The notes below the pieces were generated by a model, which worked only from the letters and a program-made list of their open reading frames with translations, had not been told where the DNA came from and did no database searches. Positions 36,814 through 48,683 of a DNA stretch of 64,000 nt are shown here, in pieces. Made by a program: the position numbers and the translations under genes. This stretch comes from Nyssa sinensis (taxonomy: Eukaryota; Streptophyta; Magnoliopsida; Cornales; Nyssaceae), in contig CM018031.1 of NCBI GenBank assembly GCA_008638375.1, positions 10,196,062 through 10,260,061 of the forward strand, given 5' to 3'. Position 1 is the stretch's first letter. Each line of letters opens with the position of its first letter.

Positions 36814-39440
36814 ATGTTCTCCTTCTCGATGTGCGTCAGATCTGGGCCGATACACAAATAATGCCCCTCTGCTTCTGAACTGACCAACACTTTAATGGGC
36901 TCGCCAACAGGTTTGGCTCGGCTGTCTCGTCCCCTTGGGCTCAGGGGTTCTTCAATGCTGGATGGGCAAACTTTCACCTCGGGAGTGTGGGTGAAAACTG
37001 GATCTGCACAGTCCCGAGCGTACTGTAATTGCTATTTAAGGGCCTTCTCCTTGAAGGCAATGGCATGACACTCCCGGGAGGTTGGCTGACACCCTCGGAC
37101 TAAGTGAACGTTCTGGTTGTGAACGTACTTTAGACACTGATGAAGGGTCGAGGTGACCACCCTTATTTGGTACAACCAAGGTCTCCCGATTATGACGTTG
37201 TAGAGAGATTTCATGTTCAACACCATGTACTCCGAGATGGTGGTCTTCTGCCCTTCACCCTCTCCTACAGTAGTAGGAAGGTCGATTCTCCCCAATGGGT
37301 TGCTGAGATTGCCATCAAAAGCTGCCATCACGGCAGTAGTAGGCTTGACGTTGTCATGGTCCATTCCCATCTGTTTAAGTGGCTCATGAAACAGTATGTT
37401 GACGGAGCTACCAGTATCGACCAGGACTCTCCTGATTTCGAAGTTGGCGATTTTGAGAGTGATAACGAGGGCATCACTGTGAGGGCAGTGTACCCCTGTT
37501 AGATCTTGTTCAGTGAATTGAATCTCCGGTGCTGGCTTGAGCCTCTTTTCCACGTTGGAGATCTGTAATACGTTCGGGGCAGCTCTGGCCTCCCGAGCAT
37601 ATCTCTTTCTTGCCTTGTTGGACATTCCTGTGATAGGGGAGTTAGCATGGAGAACGTAGATGACATGGTTGTTTTGCTTTTGAGGCTCGTTTCGTCCTTC
37701 CCTCTGTTCCTGCCTCTGGTCTGGCCGTTGTTGAGGCTTATCTTCTTGGGGGTTCTGCCTTCCGTCTTGCTTGACGAACTCCCGAAGACGCCCCTTCTTT
37801 ATGAGCTGCTGTATCTCATATCGGAGGGTCCTGCATGTGTTAGTTGTATGTCCATGATCTTTATGAAAATTACAATACTTATTTTGGTCCTTTAGGCTGG
37901 GATCTCCTTTGATTGGTTCCGGCCACCTCAGGTTTTCCCGATCTCGAATCTGCCGGAGTACCTGGTTCAGTGTAGTGTTCAAAGGAGTGAAGTTAATAAA
38001 CTCCCTTGGTCCGGAATTGTACACAACTCTGGGTGCTGTTCTTTTCTCTAGGCTCCTGGCCCTCTTCTTGCTGGAGTCTCTTCTGTGGTCCTCCTTCTTG
38101 TGATCTTCCCTCTTTGGATTATCCCTCTGGGTCTGATCTTTACCCTTCTGGGACGTGCGGTTGGCTTCTTCCAGGTGGATGTATTTTCTGGCCCGATCCA
38201 TTAGTGCCGCCATGTCGGCTGGGGGGCTCTTTGTTAAGGAGTCTCTGAAACCACCTTGGGCAAGCCCAGCAGTTAAGGCTGCTACAAGGAATTTTGGGCT
38301 GCAGTCAGTGATCTCTGTGAGTTCGGCATTGAAGCGCTCAATGTAGGCTTTGAGGGACTCCTCCTTAGTCTGCTTGACATTTAACAGGAACTCTGGTCCC
38401 CTTCTGAGCCTTCTGCTGGTCATAAACCTGTCCAAGAATTGTCTACCGAGCTCATAGAAGCTGGTAATTGAGTTCGGAGGGAGGTTGTGGAACCACTTCA
38501 AAGCAGTTCCCTTCAAGCTGGTGATGAAAGTTTGGCACATGAAAGCATCAGAGGCACCGTGAATGGTCATCGTATGCTGGTAGTGCGAGAGATGATCTCC
38601 TGGATCTCCAGACTCATCGTACAGAGTGAACTTTGGCACCATGAACTTTCTGGGCCTTTCTTCTGACATAATGGCGTGAGTGAATGGGGTGGCCAATCTT
38701 TCGAGCAGCCTGGCCAACTCGTCTTGCTCTGGAAGGTTCTGAGGTCCTCTCAAGTCGATTGTTCGGTCCATAGACTCGGCAATTTCCTCTACCTTCTGCG
38801 GGTCTCTGAGTCTGACATCTTGCGAACCCTGCCTGACAGCCTCGGCTTCAGGGTAATAGGGTTGAGTACGCCCTTTAGACTGAGGAGGGTTCCGAACCGG
38901 AGGGATTGGTGCTACATGGGGATGAGGCTCCTGTGGTGTTGGATGTGCTCCCGAAGCCCTTGGAGTTGGGGCTCGAGTAGTGCTCTGGTAATGGACGTCA
39001 AGAACGAAGGCTGATGTTCCCCAGCCTGGAGCTGCTGACGGCTGTGGATTTCTGCCAATGCGGGCAACACCCTGGGGGTGACCGGGTTGGTTATTTGGAG
39101 CCTGCTCATGAAGTTCTTCATTCTCCGTGGCAATAGGAGGTTGAGTTCTCGCAGCAATGTTGACCGGTGGGTTAGGAGGGTTCGTCCCTTGATTCTATGT
39201 GAGCGTTGCCAGCGTTCTAGTGATGGCAAGCAACTGTTCCTGCACCAGTTCATTGTGTCGTTTGATCGATTCGATCTCTTGTGGCATGGGATTAACCGTC
39301 AGCCCCCTTGCTCGTGGAGCAGGCGGCTGACGCTGAGAGCTTTGCGGATTCTGAGTATTCTGTCGCGGTCGGAGATTTGGGGCCATAGTTTTCCGGTGAG
39401 GAAAGAGATGAGTTTGTGAATAGAGCACTTGGAGATTAGT

Positions 39441-39460
39441 CGTTCCCACAGATGGCGCCA
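39441..39460 (-). other. Primer binding site of the Tat-type element
   Basis: On the minus strand TGGCGCCATCTGTGGGAACG lies three bases inside the 5' LTR. TGGCGCC starts are typical of tRNA-primed plant Ty3/gypsy elements. The exact tRNA was not determined. Confidence 0.7.
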
Positions 39461-39463
39461 AAC

Positions 39464-40092
39464 TGATGCTGCACTTTTTGACTCGCAATAAGTATGGGCT
39501 CCGTGACTAGTAGAACACTCAGAAAGATGATCAGAGGACCATCGGATTGGCTCCGGCGGTAGCCGCTCCGATGCTTGAGTAAGTAAAAAGAATTGAAAGA
39601 CTGTATCGAAAGCCAAAGAATGAGCATGAAAATAAAGCGTACCTTTAGGGTTTAATTTATAGACTGTAGCCTTCCTAAGTTGATTAGGATTTGGAGCCAT
39701 GAATGTAGGGATTTGATCATCGGAGATTGCAGTTACCTTGTGGAGTATTGCATAGAGATAACCATAGATGGTAGTTTCCTTATTGAAGACCGTTTCCTTG
39801 TTGAAGACTGTCTCCGTGTTGAGGATTGCTTCCTTATTCCCTGCTCGGCATCCGCTAAGGCGGTGACGAGGTCTGGAGTGTCGGTTTGGATCTTGTAATT
39901 AACTCTGAGATCCTTATCCGGATATATATGTGCTCTGGAGGCATATGCTTGGCCACTTCCGACCTTTTGTGCTGATCTGGATGCTCGAGCGCTTAGCCAT
40001 TAGCTGAGCGAGAGCTGAGTTAGCCGAGTATGAGTTGGATTCATAATCATACGTGTCAAGTGCTGATTGGCCTGCTCTTTTATGGTATATCA
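39464..40092 (-). repeat. 5' LTR of the Tat-type element
   Basis: 629 bp on the right edge, the partner of the LTR at 23354-23964. It carries one extra 18-bp unit near 39780-39800 next to a similar sequence. Confidence 0.92.
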
Positions 40093-42770
40093 AGAAGGTA
40101 ATGGGATATGTGTCAATTAGAAACTGGTGCATGGTATAGACAACCAGCATCAGACAAATATATTACTGTCATAATGCATTGAGAGAGAGACTAAGAAAAA
40201 ATTATCATTGAGAGTGCTGGCACTCGCACTCACACTCACACTCGTTTAATGTAGACAAACCATTATAAATTTGTATAATACAAGATTTATTGGCCAACAA
40301 AACTATTTTTTTTAATATATCTAAAGTTTCAAATTTAAATTATTGCAAATAATACTTAGTTGAGAAGTCAACAAATTAAAAATATAATAATTTTATTTAT
40401 TAAATTAATGCTTTCTATGCAATATGCATAGCTGTGCAATCATTCCGCCGCTGACCATCACTACCACTAAACTCCAAGCTAAATTTGCTTTGTCATTATA
40501 ACCGTAATTAGCTACAAATGTCTACCACCTTAAAACTGGCCCGCCTTCAATCTTGCATCTTTTTTTCTCTCTGAGACTGGTCAAACAAAAAAGGCCAACT
40601 CCATTGCCACCGCCAAACACTATCTCCACACAAATTGATCACCTCTCTCTTAACAAAACCCATGACTGAAATCACAACCTCTATCTACTTCCTCAGTTTC
40701 TGTGACCCAACACTATCACATCACAACCCCGCCACAACCTTTATCCGCTGTAACCACGACAACCACCAAACCCAACCCCAACACAATCTTCCTCTGCCCT
40801 ATTCATAATTTTCAGTCATAGAGCACCATAATTGTTCAAGCAATCCAAAAGAACCCTGATTAAATCAAGAAAAGAAATCCAAATTTGATATTTTCCATCC
40901 GCAATTGCCCGAATTTATCGACAAGAAGAATCAAATTGAATTCAATAAAAAAAAGGAAAAAATTGTTTAAAAGAACAGAAGAATTTAGAGGTAACTTAAT
41001 GCATTTGATTTTACCTGCGATGGAAGACGGTGGGTGAGAACGGATTGAAATGTGGACACTGTCTAAACGCCCGAGCTCACTCTCTCTCCTCTTTTCTTTT
41101 CTTTTTCTTTTCCCTCACTAGATACCGTAAACCATTGGTTGAATTTCTTCTCTCTTTAACTCTAGTAAAACTTTATCTATGCGCCATAAAAATAAAAATA
41201 AAAACTTTATCTATACATTTGATTCTTGCATTATTAATAAATTCTGAATTTATTCTAGGGCATTTTATTACAATAATTATATTTCTCTCTCCAATTGTAA
41301 AATATTGTCAAAAAAAAACATTTGAAGGGATATTATTGTCATTTTTAAAAAAAAAACTGATTGGAAAGATTGTTTGTAAAAAAATTTGATTAGAATGAAA
41401 TATTTACAACTTGTGAGGTGAAATAGAAAAGTTAATGTAATTTTAAAATTTTCAAATAAGATTTGTGTAATTTTAAAAAATAAGAAATGCCAAATTAATT
41501 ATCGTAAATGTAAAAAAATATCAATATTAAAAAAAAAATCATCTCCTTTAATAAGAAGAAGAGTTTGTCAAATCTTACAAGAAGTGGGCATGAGTTTGTG
41601 AAAATTTAGTATAAATAAAGATGCTTTAAAAAATAGAAATTTTATTTTCACTTGATGCTTTTCTAATAACACAATATAATTTTCTTATAACTTTGTTAAT
41701 TTTTTATCCAAAATCAAACCAATATAGGAAAAATAATAATTTTCGTTGCACATTCTTATTCTCTCATTTACTTTATACTATTTTTACTTTCTAGCATTTT
41801 TTCTACATTTTTTTTTTATAATAAAAGATGGGTTATTATAATTTATGTGTTACAATTAATTAATTGACAATGCAACAATCTAGTTAAGCCCATCATTGTT
41901 CAAATCTCTTTAATACATGAGTAAGATTTAAATTCATGATTTTTGCTTTTAAAGAGACATAAATGACCAATTGGGTAATGCCAATTTACTACTTTCTAGC
42001 AATTTTTTTTCCTTAACAAATGGAGCTTTAGATATATATATATATATATATATATATATGGTGTATGAGGTTTTTTATATTTTTTAAAGTCTTATTTTAA
42101 ATAATGTGATAGTGACATAACAAAGTCTTATTATAACAAATTAATTACATAACTTAATGTATTGTCTAAATTATTGTGCTAGGGCATTTAAGAGGTAAAA
42201 TTTAGAATAAATATTTAAAAGAAATTTTTAATGGTATATTAGGGTTGCAGAGACAAGGTGGTAATGAAAAGGGTACAGTGGACATTTTAATTTATTTATG
42301 TTTTTTAATAAGGATAAATAAAATTGATATTTAGAATATTTTTTACATTGTATTAGAAAAATCTGCTATAGATTGATAGTATGATTGTGGTTGAACAACT
42401 GACTGGAGGGAAAATCAGGCACTGATAAAAAAAGGTTGGGAAAACGAAGCCATTTTTCTCCGCTTTATACATCATCTCACAGTCTTGGCCAAATTAATTT
42501 AATATCGGCAATTGGTCGCCCATTTCCAGACTCTTCAGGTACTACCTTTCTCCTTTCTATAGCAAATTGGCAATCTTTTTCACAATACCCATTCTTCATT
42601 CTTATTGATTGTGTTCATGTCTTCACTAATCGGTGAATCAGCTCTTCTATTTGTTCGACAAGTTCGCTAGGGTTTGTGGTTGGCTTTCGATTTTACAGGG
42701 GAAGTGGCGCCAAATTGCATGTATAGATGATGCTGGGAGAGATTTTATCCTTATCTATGTGTACAAGATG

Positions 42771-42799
42771 GGGGGAGCCCCGGGGGGGGGGGGGGGGGG
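42771..42799. repeat. G-homopolymer next to GAGCCCC
   Basis: A run of 18 G follows GGGGGAGCCCC. It stands out strongly from its AT-rich surroundings. Confidence 0.8.
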
Positions 42800-44121
42800 A
42801 ATTCTAGCCAGGATGAGCCTCTGCAAATGTGAAAAGAGAGGACTTTATCATCTCAGATGAAACTTATGTGCATTAGTATTGGGTTTTCAATTGAAAGGAT
42901 AAAGAAATAGTCTATTCAAATTAGTAAGTTTCTTGATTGAGCCCTTTTCATTTATAATATTATTTTTGTACAATCTTTAGTCCATTACTCATTCAATTTA
43001 CCATTTCCTAACATAAAATTGCGAAAAGCAAATGCCACCACCCCATATTATTGTAACACTCTGTTTAAATTGAGGGATTTGAAAAAAAAAGAAAGAGGTT
43101 GGTTTTTGTTTGGTTTAAAATTAGAGAAAGAGAGGAAAAGGGATGGAGGGGGAGGGAGAGAGAGAGGGAGAGGGAGGGTTTTTTAACCTTTATTTTATCT
43201 AATTTGCTCTCGTTCCAAAAATAAACAGTGACGGAGGAAAATGAGAGAGTCTTTTAATGAATTTTTTATAATATCGATTTTAATCTTAAAATTCGAAATG
43301 AAAAAATAATAAAAAAGGTGTAGAAAAATATATAATCTTTTCATTTCCTTTTTTTTCTCTATTATTCTCAACTAAGATGAAAGGAATTATGTTCTCTTTT
43401 CTTTCATTTGTTATCTAAACATGAAAAGGGGATTACACTCTCCTCTCTCTCTCTCTCGTAACTAATGTTATATACTCCTCTTATTTTTCTTCTATTTATC
43501 CAAGCATAGTGTAAATGTTGCAAGTGTTAGAGCGTTTATTTAATATGTATAATAGAGTTATTCCCACTTACCCACAACCTTTTATAGTTTTTTTCCTTTT
43601 TTGTGTGGGATGATTTATTTTTATTGTAGTTTAGACTTTAGCCTCTAGAGAGTGAATAGTAAAAAATAAAACCAAAAACTTGGGTTACTTTTTTCTGCCA
43701 CCATATTTAATTCAAGTAATGTTTCTTTATAAACAGAAAACACCTGTTGTTAGTTACTATCTAAAAGGTTTCTAATTTTCTAATGTAAATAAGAAATTTG
43801 TGAATCTTAAACTTAGGTTGTATAGTTCATGTTCTGTAGATTAATAGTAAACCTTTCCCACATTTGGACTATCTTATGACATTTCAAATTCTATTTGAGT
43901 GACCTAATGATCGCATCCCTATCATACCATGTTTTTAATTTAACTCCATTCCATCCGAATTGCATTAACTGATTTCTCCCTTGTAATTGAGAAGGACAAT
44001 TGTGACCTAAGACATTGATATCTTTCTTTGTTTTGCTGCGTGCAAGTTACTTTAACTGGGCTCTCATATTTTTATTCTTGACACAACTTACACACCTTTT
44101 TTTTTTTTTTGGGTTTCACAG

Positions 44122-44293
44122 GCAGCTGGAACAGGAGATGGAAACTGTGATTAAGGGTACTCCAACCTGGACCTTTGGGATCATAGAACACAAGTCTTCT
44201 ACCAAGGAGATACATGAGGCCAATTCTATTGTTAAGACAGCAGTAGAGAATAGGCAAAGGAATGCAAATGTAGACCAGAGTAGCCCCATTTGA
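44122..44293 (+). other. Exon-like stretch, unidentified
   Basis: After a long T tract and TTTCACAG, a perfect-looking splice acceptor, an open frame runs QLEQEMETVIKGTPTWTFGI, then IIEHKSSTKEIHEANSIVKT, and ends DQSSPI. Amino-acid composition and the acceptor suggest a last coding exon or remnant. A possible leader exon with donor CTTCAG|GTACTA lies near 42430-42539. I cannot name the protein. Confidence 0.3.
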
Positions 44294-46429
44294 AAGATTA
44301 CATCAATAAATGACAGCATACTCGTTGCTTCATCTTTTATGAATTATCTGATCAAAGAACAATCCTGTACAAAATGTAAGCTCTTTCTGGTCTTCATTAT
44401 GCTGGTAGAGTATTGATTTCTAGCTAATTATATACCCAAAATAAAATGATTTTGCTGTCATATTTTGCTCTTCTTTTATATTATGGTAGAAAGAATGCCT
44501 TTTGATTTAGTCTCGATTTGGTTTATGGAGTTAGTGAGGGAAAAGGCAAATAAAGTTAGAAAATTAATTTTTTTCCCATTGTCTTTTCTTTTCTCTCACT
44601 AAATTCACAAACCAAATAGAGCCTTAATTTCTAATTTTATTTAAGTAGGATAAAAGTATTAGAAAAAATCTTTTGCCTTTTCCCTTGCCAAATCTGTGAA
44701 CCCAACGACACCTCAATGTCTAATAAAATTCCCATGATCGTAGTTTTTACAGGATGAAATAACCAACAATGTGTGGCTGAAATGCTGGATAACTATTCTA
44801 TTTATTCCCTCCCTCTCTCTCTCTCACTGTTTGAAGTTTGAACACGGTCCTCACATAGGATCATTTTATGCCTCTTAACAGAAATTGATGCTTCTTATGT
44901 CTCTCTGCTTCGAGGTTTTTCTTTTGATGTTATACTAGTGTTTCTGTTTCTGTTTCAGCAATGCCATTTTTATCTATTTGTTCTTTTGTTCTTCATATAA
45001 ATTTTATACATCAAGACTTGGTATGAATAGATATGATTTGTGTGCTATAATTGCTGTCTTGTTGATTAAGAATTAGTGGCCTTTTTCTTTTCAGAAGTAT
45101 GCAGGATAGATTTGCTTAAAATTTTTATAAGTGTGCCCACTTTCACAAAGTAAGAAAGCAATGCAATGGCCATTGTGGGATGCTTTTATTACCAAAAAAT
45201 AAATAAATAAGTGCTGAGAACTGAAGAATCAAATTTTAAATGTGCCTAAATTTTATTTTATTTTTACTTTTTTGGCCCCTTTCTTCTCAATGCTGAAAAT
45301 GGCAATGGAAGCCCTCAAAATGCCTCAAAATAAATAGCTTAGTGAAACAAACTAGATAATGAAGACCGAAGATTTAGAGGATTTAGACTTATTAATTTAT
45401 TTGATGTAACGAATAATTTAGATTCAGATATTATTTAGTCTAAGATTTTCCCAATTGTAGATTTATTAGTTTTGTGACTGTAGGTAATTTCATCATTTCA
45501 GATTATGTTAATTTGATTGGTACTGATATATTAGATTGTGTCTCCGATAATTTAAAATTCAAGATTCAAGAATTTTTGGAAATTGAAAATTCGGAGTTGT
45601 TCGTACTTAATGATTTTCTTGGAGCGGACAAATTTTCATGTCAATTTAAATGGTTGCATGAACTTTGGTAGTTTTTACATTAGTGATGGAGGACTTGTAT
45701 GGTTTGATCATTGTGAACATGAAGATTAGTTTTAAAGTAATTGCGTAGAAGACTGTTGCTCATCTAATTCCAACTATATATTGAATGTGTGAAGATGTTA
45801 CTACTTACTAGCCTTTTTATTATAAGTGCAATAATGATTTCCAAGTTTGGCAGACTTTCAATATAGAACTAAAATAAAATAGAGACCTCTTTTAAATATT
45901 AAAATATTTTAAAAACTAAAAATTAAACATATATTTTAAAATATATCCTAGAGTATTTCTTAAAAAGTACATTTTAGAATAAAATACCTAATCTATTATC
46001 AAAATTTAAGCCAAACATTAAGTATACAGTGATAATAAAAAGTAAAAACACCTAATGTTAAAAGTGACATAGCCCTCTTACTCTTGGATGATCAATTGAT
46101 TTCGAATCAGACTTCCCAATTTCTAAGAATCTAAACAATTTTAAGACATGTCAGAGAAAAACACTAAAAATGGCATGAGCATAAATAAGAAGAATGTTAA
46201 AAGTCAGGTTATTTAGTTACTTTGCATAATTGTATAAAACTCGCCGGTTCACCAAATTAACTAAAAAATCATCAGGTTCAACCGATTTTTACTGAATCTT
46301 TTTTTTTTAAGTGGTCCAATTACAAAAATGGACCGGTTTGGCCACCGGTTCACTAGGTTGACCCACTGATCCAGACTAGGCTTAATATCACTGAAAAATG
46401 TCAACTTATAATACACACCATTTAAGCTT

Positions 46430-46462
<33 letters not shown>

Positions 46463-46696
46463 TATGGATGAATGTTCATAACACTGTAAATAACTAGAAC
46501 GTTATGTAGCAAAACTGATGGAAAGGAAAATACATATGGAAGTTAGAACATAAGTAGCATCGACCTGTTACAACAAAAAGAGGTTCAATAGCTACATATA
46601 GCGTGCCTCTTCTCTATTACTAGTAGACCAAAATATATATATATATATATATATAGTCGCAATAACACGTAGCTTGCATTTATAATTGATTTTATT

Positions 46697-47008
46697 TTAC
46701 ACCCATATAGCTTTAGCCTGGATGAGCATTGGGACAAGCCTCCCCTTGAGATGGAGGCTCATCACCTCATTAGAACCGCCCACCAACTGCTGCCCTATGA
46801 ACACCACCGGCACACTCGGTTTTTGCCCCATTGCCACCAGTGCCCTTTCAATCTGCTTCCCATTTGGAAGTTCATCGAGCTCGTAGACAGTAGGGCTCGC
46901 CCCAAAACTACGTATCAGTAACTTAATGGTGTGGCTTATGCAGCAAGAATTCTTGCTGAAGATGGCCACTGGCTGTTCCGCCACCAAGTTGCTGATCACC
47001 ATATCCAT
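46697..47008 (-). CDS. CC-type (ROXY) glutaredoxin
   Basis: A 103-residue protein with the land-plant CC-type glutaredoxin layout: [18 protein letters not shown] carries the active site CCIS (third position I, last residue S, so monothiol-like), [20 protein letters not shown] carries the glutathione-binding TVP/VP-loop region, and the C-terminus is KAIWV. In this class a C-terminal ALWL-like motif binds TGA bZIP factors; AIWV is a variant. The frame is open 30 codons further upstream (ATG at 47096-47098), but that ATG is only about 10 bp downstream of the TATA box and would lie before the transcription start. The ATG at 47008 gives the normal family length. Single exon, as is usual. Related proteins act in nitrate signalling and flower development; the role of this one is not readable. 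Confidence 0.9.
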   Translation of the reverse strand: MDMVISNLVAEQPVAIFSKNSCCISHTIKLLIRSFGASPTVYELDELPNGKQIERALVAMGQKPSVPVVFIGQQLVGGSNEVMSLHLKGRLVPMLIQAKAIWV

Positions 47009-47104
47009 GATCACTACAAAGTACAGAGGAAGAACAAGAAAATGCTGATCGAAGAGAGAGATTAGTGAGGTTTTGCTGTGAGGAACTTGAGCTGCCATGG
47101 ATGT

Positions 47105-47113
47105 TATATATAG
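47105..47113 (-). promoter_or_regulatory. TATA box of the glutaredoxin gene
   Basis: CTATATATAAC on the minus strand, about 97 bp before the chosen start codon, leaves a leader of about 65-70 nt. Confidence 0.65.
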
Positions 47114-47311
47114 TACTGGCCCATGGGTGGTGGGTTGTACTGCCTAGCGGAGAGAAAAAGAAAGGGATAGAAAAAATGTTCCAAAAGATATATATCTTAT
47201 TGGATTCCCAAATTTACCTCGATCATTACTTGATAAGGACGTGAAAGAACAAGTTGCTTATCAGTATATATATTAATATGCATTAGAGTAACCATGCATG
47301 GTAGGGTTGTA

Positions 47312-47352
<41 letters not shown>

Positions 47353-47443
47353 TATTGTTTTCTTTTTGTATAACGATGCGAAGGGGGAATTATTCTAAAT
47401 GTGTCTCCATCTTGTTGTGTTTTCACATGTGTGTAACTGTGTG

Positions 47444-47474
<31 letters not shown>

Positions 47475-48584
47475 ATTCTAAATGACAACATTATATATTT
47501 GGAAATCAACTGGATTTAGCTACCATGCATTTTACAATCATAAAGTAAGGCCAGTGTGGTAATTATATATCTTTATATATATGTATAAACTTTTTATGAT
47601 AGATCTATTTTTGGAGCATCTGCCGAGGTGGAGAAAGATGTTGGGTTGGGTTTATCCAGTCGGGTAGCTTTTTTTCTCTGTTACAAAGATTCGCGTCCAG
47701 TTCAAATTCAAGAAAAACAAAAGCCGATAGATTGAGGGGAAAGGTAAAATTTTGGAGGAAAAAGATGCTTATCCACGTTAATCTACCCTTAATAGCATGG
47801 TAAGAAAATTAAATACCACATTATCCGGTTCTATATATTGATTGAAAAGAAATGCCGCCAAGATATTCTCCCACACATAATGACATGATTAGTGTATAAA
47901 TTATGTATATTATCCTCTATATATAATGGTGTGATTCTTTGTGAAAGGTTCGTATTTAGGAATCAAATGGTCGGTAATTATATCTGCAAATTAATCCCTG
48001 ACCATTCAATTAAAAGCATTGGATTATGGTTGGCGATAGTATAGAAGAAAAAAAAAATCCATTATAAGAAATTCTCAACGCCACTTAGAACTATCAGGCA
48101 ATTGTGAGATTAATTAATTAGATCCTTTACCCCATCTAAGAAGTTAGACATTGTAGCACCCCTTGTTTTAATTCTTTGCTAGATGTATTATATTACTTGA
48201 ATTATGCCTTGCGCCCATTTATTATTCCTATTGTGGCAAAAAATTCATAAACCCTTTGGCTAAATTTCCAGCAATTTTCATTGAGCTGCATGACCACTAT
48301 GATGTAAGCTTATATTATCATTCATTCTGCTTGTAATATTTTTATATACATAGAAAAGTAACGAAGAAGACAATTAATTCCTTTTCTTTTCCAGTAATAT
48401 TCTCAAGAATTTTCAGATCATATATTATTACAGAGATTTTTTTAAAAAATGTAACTATCACTTCTCATGGGTGTGGAGGAATCTCCTTATCTTCTTTGTG
48501 TGGTGATAACTTTAAAATTATTATGCGTATATATAGATGGTAATTTTCAGGTCCTGGATGTTTCTACGTACCTGCAACTCAGGT

Positions 48585-48683
48585 CCCGTTTGGGAAAGCA
48601 GCTGGAAGGCAATAACGCAGCATTTTGCACAGCTTCTCCTCCATCCTCTGAAAACAGAGGCCCAGCTGGGCCAAACGGGCACG
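48585..48683. mobile_element. Possible short MITE
   Basis: TCCCGTTTGGGAAAGCAG at the left faces GGGCCAAACGGGCACG at the right, giving roughly 10-bp inverted ends around CCGTTTGG. This motif is common at ends of small plant hAT-like MITEs. No convincing target duplication was seen. Confidence 0.3.

Larger units (their letters stand above)
29168..39386 (-). pseudogene. gag-pol of the Tat-type element, one frame with eight TAG stops
   Basis: From the ATG at 39386 to the stop at 29168, skipping the nested insertion (32297-36813 plus one 5-bp duplication), the frame is exactly 1899 codons with no frameshift. Order: gag (retrotransposon gag domain, GTALKWFHNLPPNSI region; knuckle-like CNFHKDHGHTTNTC); aspartic protease (VLVDTGSSVNILF); reverse transcriptase (VDYTDLNKACPKDSFPLPRI; YIDDM); RNase H (LYIDESSNDQGSRVG); integrase with its HHCC zinc region (HNGGRTIAHRALSQGYYWPS) and catalytic D, D, E (WGMDIVGP, SDNGTQF, NGQAEVTN); then a C-terminal WNVEHLRKYYQ. 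In-frame TAG codons lie at 39195-39197, 37032-37034, 32252-32254, 31559-31561, 31376-31378, 30575-30577, 30560-30562 and 30383-30385. By comparison with the family most replace Gln and two replace Trp. Confidence 0.9.
23349..40097 (-). mobile_element. Full-length Ty3/gypsy retrotransposon, Tat lineage, with a nested insertion
   Basis: LTRs at 23354-23964 and 39464-40092 begin TG and end CA, and are flanked by AGAAG at 23349-23353 and 40093-40097. The internal region reads on the minus strand: primer site next to the right LTR, gag, protease, reverse transcriptase, RNase H, integrase, then a minisatellite, two opposite-strand ORFs, and a G-rich tract next to the left LTR. This order, with an antisense ORF of the gypsy-type transposase_28 family between pol and the 3' LTR, is known for the plant Tat group. 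A 4.5-kb element is nested inside the pol part. By eye the LTRs differ at about 19 of 611 aligned sites, nearly all transitions, plus one 18-bp indel that reflects a short tandem repeat. Confidence 0.93.
40098..46696. other. Intergenic region without a firm gene
   Basis: Mostly AT-rich. 40430-41100 is less AT-rich but has no open frame of note. Microsatellites: (TA)n at about 42033-42058, 46432-46460 and 46630-46655; a G homopolymer at 42782-42799; purine tracts near 43140-43180. One exon-like stretch at 44122-44293 is listed separately. Around 46240-46370, ACCGGTTCA-type motifs resemble old transposon remains, but no boundaries could be set. Confidence 0.45.

Noticed and set aside
37140..39419. 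Several plus-strand ORFs opposite gag
   Set aside because: They are shadows of the minus-strand gag-protease frame and have no domain of their own.
47009..47098. Upstream in-frame ATG of the glutaredoxin adding 30 residues
   Set aside because: It lies about 10 bp from the TATA box, so it would precede the transcription start. The shorter form fits the family length.
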